Below the pieces are notes generated by a model. The model was not told the origin of the DNA, ran no database searches, and saw nothing but the letters and a program-made list of their open reading frames with translations. Shown here one piece after another: positions 1 to 7,063 of a stretch of 23,258 nucleotides of DNA; position 1 is the first letter of the stretch, and each line of letters opens with the position of its first letter. The stretch is taken from NCBI GenBank assembly GCA_030635045.1, contig DAOVZP010000001.1, forward strand, positions 1 through 23,258, in the 5' to 3' direction. Both the position numbers and the translations under genes were made by a program. The DNA comes from Bacteroidota bacterium. Lineage in GTDB: Bacteria; Bacteroidota; Bacteroidia; Bacteroidales; B18-G4.

Positions 1-185
1 GATATTTGGGCATTATTTAGTAATCCGGCCCCAGGCACAGCAATAGAAAACGGCATGCTGTCATCAGGTAAGAGGTTAGTTCCCGATTCAAAACCCCATT
101 CATCACAGTTAATGCTTACCTGGGCATGCAGGAATGCCTGAGTTAATAAAATAAGGATCAATAAATATGCCTGAGCCATTCGCAT
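1..185 (-). CDS. Exported protein of unknown function, N-terminal fragment
   Basis: Reading the minus strand from the ATG at 185 gives 61 codons open to the window edge, so only the N-terminus is present. It begins MRMAQAYLLILILLTQAFLHAQ, a typical Sec signal peptide with a likely cleavage site just before or after that Gln. The mature start (VSINCDEWGFESG) and the stretch ending PGAGLLNNAQI do not let me name a family. A TATTTTTG -7 box lies only four bases upstream of this ATG, so the second ATG (177-179) could be the real start. The first is kept because it supplies the only basic residue (Arg2) before the hydrophobic core. Function is not assigned. Confidence 0.6.
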   Translation of the reverse strand, partial: MRMAQAYLLILILLTQAFLHAQVSINCDEWGFESGTNLLPDDSMPFSIAVPGAGLLNNAQI

Positions 186-189
186 AATA

Positions 190-197
190 CAAAAATA
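190..197 (-). promoter_or_regulatory. Putative -7 promoter box for the leftmost gene
   Basis: On the minus strand this reads TATTTTTG, a match to the Bacteroidota -7 consensus TAnnTTTG. It ends four bases before the ATG at 185, which implies a leaderless or almost leaderless transcript. No TTTG -33 box is visible at the usual 19-20 bp spacing. Confidence 0.4.
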
Positions 198-222
198 CGG
201 GATATTTTAATACAGGCTTAAC

Positions 223-242
223 ATCCGGATTGTTAGCCGGAT
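223..242. other. Small hairpin ATCCGG / CCGGAT
   Basis: A 6-bp perfect inverted repeat (223-228 and 237-242) with an 8-base loop sits in the divergent gap between the leftmost gene and the DUF2147 gene. No T-tract follows it. A 13-base sequence a little downstream (259-271, GTGTTTTAACCGG) recurs exactly at 12010-12022. The role is unknown. Confidence 0.3.
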
Positions 243-381
243 AATGAAGAAACTAAAAGTGTTTTAACCGGCCTGTGCAGTTAAGGTCCTGGTGCAAAAC
301 AATGGCTCTGTTAAAATTAGTATGAAGGGAGGAATAAACTTTTAATGTATCTTAGTTTCCGAATATATACTAACCAACTAA

Positions 382-846
382 ATGATTATGAAAAAACTCA
401 GGATTTTATTAATGGTGATCGCGGTCGGTATGCTTACTGCCGCAAATGTTTCAGCTCAGGACTATAAGTCTGACGACTTGCTCGGGGTGTGGCTGAACGA
501 AGATGAAGATGCCCATATCGAGATCTATAAAGAGGGGGATCTGTATTTTGGCAAGACTATCTGGTATAAATTTCCCATTGATGATGAAACTGGAAAAGCT
601 AAGTTAGACAAACACAACCCGGACCCGGAACTGCAGAAACGCCTCTCTTTAGGCATTATGCTGCTCACCGATTTTGAATGGGACGAGGATAATGAATGGG
701 ACGAGGGAGATATTTACGACCCCAAAACCGGAAAGACCTACAGTTGCTATATTATAATGAAGGAATATGACCTGTTAAAGATCAGGGGATACATCGGAAT
801 ATCACTTATTGGAAAAACTACTTATTGGACGCGTGTGAAAGAGTAA
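382..846 (+). CDS. DUF2147 exported protein
   Basis: This 154-residue protein has a signal peptide (residues 1-25, cleavage after VSA and before QDYK), followed by the whole DUF2147 domain. Family hallmarks are visible in order: LLGVWLNEDEDAHIEIY near the mature start, a central HNPDPELQKR segment, the IYDPKTGKTYSC strand, and the C-terminal IRGYIGISLIGKTTYW. DUF2147 is a small beta-rich periplasmic domain widespread in Gram-negative bacteria and has no established biochemical role. The family call is firm but no function can be given. The ATG at 382 was used; the ATG at 388 (MKKLRI) is equally possible and would give a cleaner signal peptide. The stop codon runs directly into a heptameric repeat array. 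Confidence 0.9.
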   Translation: MIMKKLRILLMVIAVGMLTAANVSAQDYKSDDLLGVWLNEDEDAHIEIYKEGDLYFGKTIWYKFPIDDETGKAKLDKHNPDPELQKRLSLGIMLLTDFEWDEDNEWDEGDIYDPKTGKTYSCYIIMKEYDLLKIRGYIGISLIGKTTYWTRVKE

Positions 847-907
847 CCAGCATCCAGTATCCAGCATCCAGTATCCGGTATCTAGCATCCAGCAACCAGC
901 CACTGTT
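845..907. repeat. Heptameric tandem array, CCAG type (array 1)
   Basis: Eight consecutive 7-bp units fit A(A/T)CCAG(C/T) with a few substitutions, such as atccggt and atctagc. They are followed by a more degenerate ninth unit. The first unit shares its two A bases with the DUF2147 stop codon (844-846). The array fills the start of the gap before the lytic transglycosylase gene. It has no spacers and no long hairpin, so it is neither CRISPR nor a simple terminator. Confidence 0.85.
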
Positions 908-972
908 AATAAATTTTATCCTCTAAGCATGACATAATTTATTACATTGGTGTACAATTTGAAAAATTTTAT

Positions 973-2469
973 TTGAAGAAAAGGAAACCAATATTAATAT
1001 TAGCGTTCTTTTTTGCAGGATGGATGTTCTTGCTCTATTCATGCCTTAGTGGCCATGATGATAAAATGAGTGACATTCTGGATGGTGATGAGCTGTTGCT
1101 TCAAGATCAAAGCATGCAGCGGATCCTTGATCGTGATACCCTGATTGCTCTCACTGATTATAACTCCACAAATTATTTTATTTACCGGGGAGAACCCATG
1201 GGTTATCAGTTTGAAATGCTTCAGCAATTTGCTGATTTTCTGGATGTAAACCTGAAACTTGTGATCAGCAGTGATATGAATCAGGCCTTCGATCTTTTGA
1301 ATAATGAAAAGGTTGATGTAATCGCGATGGGACTGACAGTGACAAGCGACAGGCAGAAACTGGTTGATTTTACCCTTCCCCAGATTCAAACCAAACAGGT
1401 ATTGATACAGCGTAAGCCCGAGAACTGGAGAAAAATGCGTACCTGGGATGAAATTGAGGATATGCTGATCAGAAATCCATTAGATCTGGCCGGCAAAGAT
1501 GTATATGTACAAAAAGGAACTGTTTTTGCCGACAGGCTTGAAATCCTCGCCAATGAGATCGGGGATACAATCCACGTTTTTGTTGATCCGGAAAGGGAGG
1601 TTGAACAGCTTATCACGGCAGTTGCTGAAGGGGAGATCGAATTCACCATTGCAGATGAGCATATCGCAAAAGTGAATCAAAAGTATTATCCGAATATTGA
1701 TGTAAAGACTGCAGTGAGCTTCCCGCAACATGTTGCCTGGGCAGTACGGCAGGGTAATGACAGTTTGAGGTTTGAGATCAATGACTGGATCATAGATTAC
1801 AAAAAGAGTGTTGCGTCTCGCTATGTTTATAATAAGTATTTCAACAACCCACGTTCTGTTAACATCGCTCAGAGTGAGTATCATTCGATCGGGGGTGGGA
1901 AGATCTCACAATATGATGAGATCATACGGGAGTATAGTGCTACTTATGGCCTGGACTGGAGGTTGGTAGCTTCCCTGATTTACCAGGAATCACGCTTTCA
2001 CCCTGATGCTACCTCCTGGGTCGGGGCTTTTGGACTGATGCAATTGATGCCAACAACAGCTGAAGCATATGGTGTCGACACAAATTCTCCACCGGCTGAC
2101 CAGATCAGGGCCGGGATAGAATTCCTTCGCTGGCTCGACAAGCAGCTTCCTTCGGAGATTGAAGATCCGGAAGAACGCATACGGTTTGTAATGGCAGCTT
2201 ATAACGTTGGGATTGCACATATTTATGATGGACGCCGCCTGGCAGAGAAGCATGGCAAAGACCCCAATGTATGGACCGATAATGTTGATTTTTTCATCCT
2301 CAACAAATCAAATCCTGTTTATTACCGCGATTCAGTAGTGAAATATGGATATGCCCGTGGTGAAGAAACCTATAACTTTGTGGTGGAGATCTTTGAGAGG
2401 TACGAACACTATAAAAAGGTCATCGAAAACTACGACTTTACACTTCAGTCTTTAGAATTTATAATTTGA
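973..2469 (+). CDS. mltF: MltF-like membrane-bound lytic transglycosylase (lipoprotein)
   Basis: The 498-residue protein has a lipoprotein signal peptide with lipobox L-Y-S-C (Cys24). Next comes a periplasmic substrate-binding protein family 3 domain at about 55-290, including YRGEPMGYQFEML and VDVIAMGLTVTSDR. A C-terminal SLT lysozyme-like domain spans about 315-480, with the likely catalytic Glu339 in YQESRFHP, then GLMQLMP and the AAYNVG signature (408-413). This is the MltF architecture: SBP_bac_3 plus soluble lytic transglycosylase. Family members cleave peptidoglycan at the MurNAc-GlcNAc bond, forming 1,6-anhydroMurNAc at the membrane. The start is TTG at 973. No in-frame ATG lies upstream, and the first internal Met (residue 18) would destroy the signal peptide. 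It converges on the GNAT gene, 26 bp away. The symbol reflects domain architecture; orthology to E. coli mltF is inferred. Confidence 0.9.
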   Translation: MKKRKPILILAFFFAGWMFLLYSCLSGHDDKMSDILDGDELLLQDQSMQRILDRDTLIALTDYNSTNYFIYRGEPMGYQFEMLQQFADFLDVNLKLVISSDMNQAFDLLNNEKVDVIAMGLTVTSDRQKLVDFTLPQIQTKQVLIQRKPENWRKMRTWDEIEDMLIRNPLDLAGKDVYVQKGTVFADRLEILANEIGDTIHVFVDPEREVEQLITAVAEGEIEFTIADEHIAKVNQKYYPNIDVKTAVSFPQHVAWAVRQGNDSLRFEINDWIIDYKKSVASRYVYNKYFNNPRSVNIAQSEYHSIGGGKISQYDEIIREYSATYGLDWRLVASLIYQESRFHPDATSWVGAFGLMQLMPTTAEAYGVDTNSPPADQIRAGIEFLRWLDKQLPSEIEDPEERIRFVMAAYNVGIAHIYDGRRLAEKHGKDPNVWTDNVDFFILNKSNPVYYRDSVVKYGYARGEETYNFVVEIFERYEHYKKVIENYDFTLQSLEFII

Positions 2470-2470
2470 T

Positions 2471-2498
2471 ATTCGTTGTTCGTTCTTCGTTCTTCCTA
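2471..2498. repeat. Heptameric tandem array, TTCGTT type (array 2)
   Basis: Four 7-bp units in register (attcgtt, gttcgtt, cttcgtt, cttccta) fill the whole gap between two convergent genes. The array begins one base after the transglycosylase stop codon, and its last unit contains the stop codon of the GNAT gene (2496-2498). Confidence 0.75.
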
Positions 2499-2924
2499 CC
2501 TGTATTCCATCTCAAAGTGTTCAATATCCGCTTCTGTGAATTGCTCACCTATTATAACAAATCCGTGCCTTTTGTAGAAGGGTATGGCTTTCAGCTGGGA
2601 GTGGAGGTAGATTTTTTTATCTGTTGGAAGGATGTCGTTCAGGATGTCCTCAAGCAGGATAGCACCCAGGCCTTTATTGCGATGTGAGTTTAAGGTGGCA
2701 AACCTTTCCAGTTTGATGCCTTTGGATGTTTCCCGCCAACGGGCTGTGGCTACCGGAACACCCTCAACGCTCAGCAAATAATGGATTGCTGTTGATTCAT
2801 ACTCGTCATATTCCAGGACGGGATCAACATTTTGCTCCTCAACAAATACAGTCTGACGGATTTGATTGGCTTGTTTGCTAAGGTCAGGCTTTTCATTAAT
2901 ATTAAATGTAACGATATCAATCAT
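2496..2924 (-). CDS. GNAT family N-acetyltransferase
   Basis: This 142-residue protein is a single GNAT domain of the YjcF/ElaA type. The N-terminal IRQTVFVEEQNVDP..EYDEYE pattern is typical of the subgroup. Motif A, which binds the acetyl-CoA pyrophosphate, is HRNKGLGAILL (81-91). The C-terminal AIPFYKRHGF (113-122) corresponds to the late motif that contacts CoA. Such enzymes transfer an acetyl group from acetyl-CoA to an amine; the substrate cannot be read from the sequence. It is cytoplasmic, has no signal peptide, and is of usual length. It stands alone, convergent with the lytic transglycosylase and divergent from the DUF6249 gene. A perfect -7 box ends four bases before its ATG. Confidence 0.85.
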   Translation of the reverse strand: MIDIVTFNINEKPDLSKQANQIRQTVFVEEQNVDPVLEYDEYESTAIHYLLSVEGVPVATARWRETSKGIKLERFATLNSHRNKGLGAILLEDILNDILPTDKKIYLHSQLKAIPFYKRHGFVIIGEQFTEADIEHFEMEYR

Positions 2925-2928
2925 ACTG

Positions 2929-2936
2929 CAAATTTA
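2929..2936 (-). promoter_or_regulatory. Putative -7 promoter box for the GNAT gene
   Basis: The minus strand reads TAAATTTG, matching TAnnTTTG. It ends four bases before the ATG at 2924, the same spacing as for the leftmost gene, and implies a leaderless transcript. No -33 box was found. Confidence 0.4.
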
Positions 2937-2980
2937 GGAAAGTATCTTTATAAGACCAGTGAAATTGGTTCGTGGGACAG

Positions 2981-3029
2981 GGTGCCAGGTACAAGGATGA
3001 AGGATGAAGCCCCCATACCCCATCCCTCG
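2981..3029. repeat. Heptameric tandem array, GGATGAA/CCCCATA type (array 3)
   Basis: Seven 7-bp steps can be drawn in one register: ggtgcca, ggtacaa, ggatgaa twice, then C-rich gccccca, tacccca, tccctcg. The G-rich half passes directly into the C-rich half. It lies in the divergent gap (2925-3155) between the GNAT and DUF6249 genes. The rest of that gap is AT-rich and shows no clear promoter for the DUF6249 gene. Confidence 0.6.
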
Positions 3030-3155
3030 TACCGGCATACTTATACAATTAGAAATATTAAAGATTATAAGTTTTATTACCCTGAGTTGTAACCTGGTGG
3101 AGAAGATTGCGTCAAAGATGCAGAAACATTCATTTACCATTTAAAACAAAATATT

Positions 3156-3485
3156 ATGATTGAATTAACTCCAGTACTTGTCCTGCTTGTGATCTTCGGA
3201 TTCATATATGGTATAGTATACCTGGGTGTCAGGAAAAAAGAAAGAATGACCATGCTTGAAAAAGGTGCTGACCCCTCAGCCTTTGAATATCTGAAGCCCG
3301 CTATGCTTGGTATTCGTTACGGATTACTTCTGATCGGTGTTGCAATAGGTATCCTGCTTGGGAATATAATTGAAGTAACAACTGCACTGGAATCTGAGGT
3401 TTCATATTTTTCCATGATCTTCCTGTGGGGAGGACTTGCACTTGTCATCAGTTATTTCCTGGAAAAACAACAGAGTAAGAAATAA
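3156..3485 (+). CDS. DUF6249 small membrane protein
   Basis: This 109-residue protein has three predicted membrane helices at about 5-24, 50-70 and 83-102. A short conserved cytoplasmic-type segment follows the first helix (VRKKERMTMLEKGADPS), and the C-terminus is basic (EKQQSKK). This layout, especially the E-K-G-x-D/P motif after the first helix, matches DUF6249, a small family frequent in Bacteroidota with no known function. The gene has its own unit, divergent from GNAT and convergent with the phosphodiesterase gene. A heptameric array starts 8 bp after its stop codon. The family call rests on pattern memory and is fairly firm; function is unknown. Confidence 0.75.
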   Translation: MIELTPVLVLLVIFGFIYGIVYLGVRKKERMTMLEKGADPSAFEYLKPAMLGIRYGLLLIGVAIGILLGNIIEVTTALESEVSYFSMIFLWGGLALVISYFLEKQQSKK

Positions 3486-3493
3486 GTAGGGAT

Positions 3494-3535
3494 ATCCAGC
3501 ATCCAGTATCCAGTATCTAGTATCCAGTATCTGAT
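3494..3535. repeat. Heptameric tandem array, CCAG type (array 4)
   Basis: Six 7-bp units in register, five of them atccag(c/t) or atctagt and the last degenerate (atctgat). They are nearly identical to array 1 and in the same orientation relative to the upstream plus-strand gene. The array lies between two convergent genes. Confidence 0.85.
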
Positions 3536-3562
3536 ACACAACACCACCAAATAAACTAAGAA

Positions 3563-4123
3563 TTATCCTTTTAAACCAAAGGACTCAATAAGCTCATATT
3601 TTGGCCCATCGGGCAGTAAAATACTTTCGAAGAGGTGGAACTCATTCACCTCTTCTTTTTGTATGAACCCTTCTTTATTCTTATCGATTACTCCCTGAAA
3701 GAATTTCTTATCATCGAGGGATTTTATTCTTGCAACCGTTAGGTGTGGAACAAAATTCTGACGGCCCGTTTCAATTCCGATCACTTCCAGTTCCCTGAAT
3801 ACAGCTTTTGACAGTTGAATGATCTCATCATGGGGCTCCATGCCGAACCAGATCACACGGGGATTGTATGAACTTCCGAAAATACCTGTATCCTGCAGCA
3901 CCAGTTCAAAGGGAGTGGCCCCCTTTGCCGCCTGCCTCAATGCTATGCTGATCCCCGGGATGTGGTGTTCGGGTGTTTCCCCGAAAAACTTCAGGGTGAT
4001 GTGTATATTCTCTGGCCTCACCCATTTGATCTTTTCATCTATCAATGCCTTTTTTATTGCGTAATAACGCTTAAGAAAGGCTTCATCCGGGTGGATTTTA
4101 ATGGCGGCGAACAGGCGTTTCAT
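3563..4123 (-). CDS. thpR: RNA 2',3'-cyclic phosphodiesterase (2H family)
   Basis: This 186-residue protein carries both HxTx motifs that define the 2H phosphoesterase superfamily: H41-I-T-L within ENIHITLKFFGE, and H127-L-T-V within FVPHLTVARIK. The N-terminus MKRLFAAIKIHP and the length are standard for the ThpR/LigT group. These enzymes hydrolyse 2',3'-cyclic phosphate RNA ends and can ligate tRNA halves in vitro; the physiological role is unclear in most bacteria. It is cytoplasmic. It is transcribed alone, divergently from the cyclase-like gene (100 bp between starts), with a -7 box seven bases upstream of the ATG. Confidence 0.93.
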   Translation of the reverse strand: MKRLFAAIKIHPDEAFLKRYYAIKKALIDEKIKWVRPENIHITLKFFGETPEHHIPGISIALRQAAKGATPFELVLQDTGIFGSSYNPRVIWFGMEPHDEIIQLSKAVFRELEVIGIETGRQNFVPHLTVARIKSLDDKKFFQGVIDKNKEGFIQKEEVNEFHLFESILLPDGPKYELIESFGLKG

Positions 4124-4130
4124 GATGATT

Positions 4131-4138
4131 CAAAGATA
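4131..4138 (-). promoter_or_regulatory. Putative -7 promoter box for thpR
   Basis: The minus strand reads TATCTTTG, a match to TAnnTTTG, ending seven bases before the ATG at 4123. The implied 5' leader is only a few bases. No TTTG -33 box is present at 19-20 bp. Confidence 0.45.
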
Positions 4139-4223
4139 ATAAATGAAAGGGGAATAATTTCGGTAAACTCATGATTCTTTAGTATTATTGTAAAAGGAAT
4201 CATATCGAATTAAATTCAGAAAC

Positions 4224-5156
4224 ATGGCAAAGCGTATCAAGCGAATGCAGTTTGACCAGATCCTGGAACTGCTAAAGAGGGTAGACAAAGAATCGATCTA
4301 TGAAAAAGTGAACAAGATACCTCAGAGCGATGATCTTTACAGGGAACTGGAGGCCTATGTGAATCTGAAAAGCTTTAAACGTGTATCGGTACTGGGGATC
4401 GATATTTACCGCTATGGTTTGTATAAGCATCTTGAGCAAACCATGATACCTCCCCTGTTTAAAATATTGTTCGATAAAACGATAAGGCTTTGCCTGGAAA
4501 AAAATCAATACGTATTTCAGCATTATACCAAAGAAAAAATAGAGAAAGCATTTATCAGCACCGGTGATGGCGGTTTTCTCATATTCGAAACCCCGCTGCA
4601 TTCCCTGTTTTTTGCCATCAACTTTGAGATGATGGTGCGGACATTCAACGCATATCATCATTATCCTAAACTCAGGAAGGTAATAGGAAGTATTTCATTG
4701 CGCTATGCCGTTACTTACGACACCATTTTTTATTTTGAAAATAATTACTACGGCAGTGCTATCATCAACAATGCTCGTATCCTGGAGAAAGACAGCCTGA
4801 ACCGCTGCCTTATCGATCAGCGCACCTATGAGTGGTTCCTGACAAATATCGATGGTATCGAGAACCTGCAGACCTATACCATTCACGATATTGCCAATAT
4901 TTATGAGTTCACCAGGTACGATAAGAAGTTTATCAATTCAGGAGAGAATGACATTATCAATACCCGCATGTCGCGATATACGGGTGTCATTAACTCCGAT
5001 ATTCTGCGTATTGGCCAGATACATTCAAAGGAAATGCTGATGAACATCTTCAACTTGCATTTGCAGGTTACACTGTATGCGTATGCAGATGATAAGAAAG
5101 AAAGCAAACGAAGGATTACAGTTAGCTTAGGGAACCTGAATACATCCGGAATCTGA
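4224..5156 (+). CDS. Divergent class III nucleotide cyclase-like protein
   Basis: This 310-residue cytoplasmic protein has no signal peptide or membrane helix. A helical N-terminus (1-50) precedes a region with the layout of a class III cyclase catalytic domain. A beta strand VSVLGIDIYRYG holds Asp60 at the first metal-ligand position. ISTGDGGFLIF holds Asp115 at the second. A helix (about 125-146), strands SLRYAVTYDTI, and YYGSAIINNARILEKD follow, with Arg185 where the transition-state Arg is expected. Canonical cyclases read G-x-x-V-N-x-A-x-R here; this protein has Ile where the Asn should be, with Asn at the next position. A further C-terminal part (about 205-310) has no recognised domain. 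If active it would make a cyclic nucleotide; substrate and activity are not deducible. No partner or effector gene adjoins it. The cyclase assignment is by motif only. Confidence 0.55.
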   Translation: MAKRIKRMQFDQILELLKRVDKESIYEKVNKIPQSDDLYRELEAYVNLKSFKRVSVLGIDIYRYGLYKHLEQTMIPPLFKILFDKTIRLCLEKNQYVFQHYTKEKIEKAFISTGDGGFLIFETPLHSLFFAINFEMMVRTFNAYHHYPKLRKVIGSISLRYAVTYDTIFYFENNYYGSAIINNARILEKDSLNRCLIDQRTYEWFLTNIDGIENLQTYTIHDIANIYEFTRYDKKFINSGENDIINTRMSRYTGVINSDILRIGQIHSKEMLMNIFNLHLQVTLYAYADDKKESKRRITVSLGNLNTSGI

Positions 5157-5236
5157 TAGAGATCAACCCCTGAATGTAAACCTCCAATTCTTGAACAAAA
5201 ACCGATCAACTCCCAAATTCCAGATCCGGGACAATA

Positions 5237-7045
5237 TTATTCTGCTTTCTTAAAAACGATTTTCTTCAATGATGGATTCATCCAGGCTTTCCATAATTCA
5301 TTAAAAGCTCCGAATTCATTAAACTGTATAAGATCCTTTTTGAGTTCAATTTCACGGGTTGAATACACTGTATTCCCCTCCTGCCTTAAACTTATGCTAA
5401 GCTTACCGATGGCATTATCAACAGTAATATCAACGGCAGGGCTGATAAGTTCATATCCGGCAGGCAACTGGATCATGTAATGATACTGCTCACGGATCAA
5501 TTCCTGCAGTTTAACAGGTGTCTGCCTGCCTGTTTCAATGTATGTGAAACCCCAGGAGGAAATTCCGGAGCGAGAGGCCGGCAATTCCATGAAAACATAA
5601 TCGCCGTATTCATCAAACACATCCCTTTTCACAATTTCCAGGTCAAAAATACTTTCATTCAGGTCAAGGTGTTGCAGTTTTACATTTTGGGTGCCACCGG
5701 CATACCTTTTGGCATATGCTGTATCAAGCGAAAGGCTGAAAAATGGGTTGGCAGCCCCCTTAAGGGTAATATTCAGGTTTCCTGTTAATTTTTCATTTTC
5801 ATCGTTAATGAAATTTCCATGATAAATGATTTCTGCAGCTTTTGTGCCGGATTCATAAGTCTTCAGGCTTTCAATGGCAGCATCGAGGATCAGGAATTTC
5901 TTTCCTGACAGGCTGATTCCAAGGTCCTGGGATGAAATGTTGGTTGCAGAAAGGTATATCCGTTCACCGGGGCCAACCTTTACCTGAACGGCAAAATCTT
6001 TAAACATGTACAGGCTTCCTACTTTCCTGTCGTAGTATTTTTCAGGGATGATGGCCATCGGAACAGCACTGAGGCCTGCTTTCATAAGCAGGGTAGCCAG
6101 CAAAACAGTCTTTTCCAAAGGTGTACCGGCATTCGATTTCCAAACTTCCTCGGGTGTGCGGCATTTGAATCCTGTATATTTTAGATCAAGATTCCAGGTA
6201 CCGATATCATTTACTACCAACTTCTGAATAGCCAGTGCCGTTTTTAGCTCATCTTCATTTTCTTCCTTTAGCTTTTTAGCAGCTGCCTCCATCGAAGGAT
6301 TTGACTGATATGTAAAAGCCGCCTGGGCTATGAAGGGGAAATATGCCCTTTCCAGGTCCCTGGCAGTACTGAAGAACAATCGGGGCAGTAATTCGTAATC
6401 GGTACCCCATTCACGGGTATATGCCGAAAGCCCGCGAAAAGTAAAGGTGTAAACCTTTGTGTCTTTTTCCTGGCTTGTCTCCGCTGCAGTACGCAGATTC
6501 AGCATTTTGTAGTGTAGCTCCTGTTTGGCAGGAACACGGATAATGATCTGCTTTTCCTTTACAGGGACAATGTCCTTAATGACTTCCTCTCCCATGAACG
6601 TTTGCATGTATCCGGCTTTTGTCTTCAGGGTGTAATCCAGGTATATGGTAGCCCCCACCTCAAGCCCGGTATGTGTAATTACCAGTTCCCTGAGCTTGTT
6701 ATAAGGGGCGGCATGTGCTGCTGCACGAGGCAACACCTCGTTAAAAGCATTCTCGGGTACTACCACCTTTTGGCCATCAGCCATGATGGTATAGGCTGTA
6801 TTTATTTCTATCTCCTGGTATTCAGGATCGAATATGATAAATGTTTCACCATACAGCCGGTGAAAGCTCATATGGCTGAGCAGCTTCACCTCTTTGTAAG
6901 CCCGGTATTCAGAGCTTCCATCATCATGAAGCGTATATTCATGTACTACTTTGTTAAATACAGCATCGCCCTCCTGGGCAGAAATGTTCTGATAAACAAA
7001 AATCGAGAGAACGATCAGTATATATTTGGATATTGTTTTCATCAT
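5237..7045 (-). CDS. DUF3857 protein with degenerate transglutaminase-like domain
   Basis: This 602-residue exported protein has a signal peptide of about 23 residues (ending NISAQ), then a DUF3857 beta-sandwich region (about 30-220) and a transglutaminase-like fold (about 265-370), then a C-terminal beta-rich part. The fold can be followed by comparison with the upstream paralogue, but every triad position is changed. The Cys site in G-x-C-K-D-K reads G-T-P-L-E-K (Pro309). The His site reads FKDFAVQV (Asp350). The Asp site reads YLSATN (Ser366). It is therefore probably a non-catalytic structural or binding protein. Its start lies 18 bp after the stop of the intact paralogue, so the two are likely cotranscribed. 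The ATG at 7045 was used; the adjacent Met2 codon would serve equally well. Confidence 0.8.
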   Translation of the reverse strand: MMKTISKYILIVLSIFVYQNISAQEGDAVFNKVVHEYTLHDDGSSEYRAYKEVKLLSHMSFHRLYGETFIIFDPEYQEIEINTAYTIMADGQKVVVPENAFNEVLPRAAAHAAPYNKLRELVITHTGLEVGATIYLDYTLKTKAGYMQTFMGEEVIKDIVPVKEKQIIIRVPAKQELHYKMLNLRTAAETSQEKDTKVYTFTFRGLSAYTREWGTDYELLPRLFFSTARDLERAYFPFIAQAAFTYQSNPSMEAAAKKLKEENEDELKTALAIQKLVVNDIGTWNLDLKYTGFKCRTPEEVWKSNAGTPLEKTVLLATLLMKAGLSAVPMAIIPEKYYDRKVGSLYMFKDFAVQVKVGPGERIYLSATNISSQDLGISLSGKKFLILDAAIESLKTYESGTKAAEIIYHGNFINDENEKLTGNLNITLKGAANPFFSLSLDTAYAKRYAGGTQNVKLQHLDLNESIFDLEIVKRDVFDEYGDYVFMELPASRSGISSWGFTYIETGRQTPVKLQELIREQYHYMIQLPAGYELISPAVDITVDNAIGKLSISLRQEGNTVYSTREIELKKDLIQFNEFGAFNELWKAWMNPSLKKIVFKKAE

Positions 7046-7063
7046 AGTATTCTTTGATCAGGA

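Noticed and set aside
2466..2687. 73-residue plus-strand frame after the lytic transglycosylase
   Set aside because: It is the antisense of the GNAT gene and starts in a repeat array.
4224..5156. Pycsar-type antiphage cyclase
   Set aside because: No effector gene (TIR or membrane) adjoins it; neighbours are thpR and a DUF3857 gene, each in opposite orientation.
5157..5236. Terminator between the convergent cyclase-like and DUF3857 genes
   Set aside because: No stem of useful length was found in this 80-bp gap.
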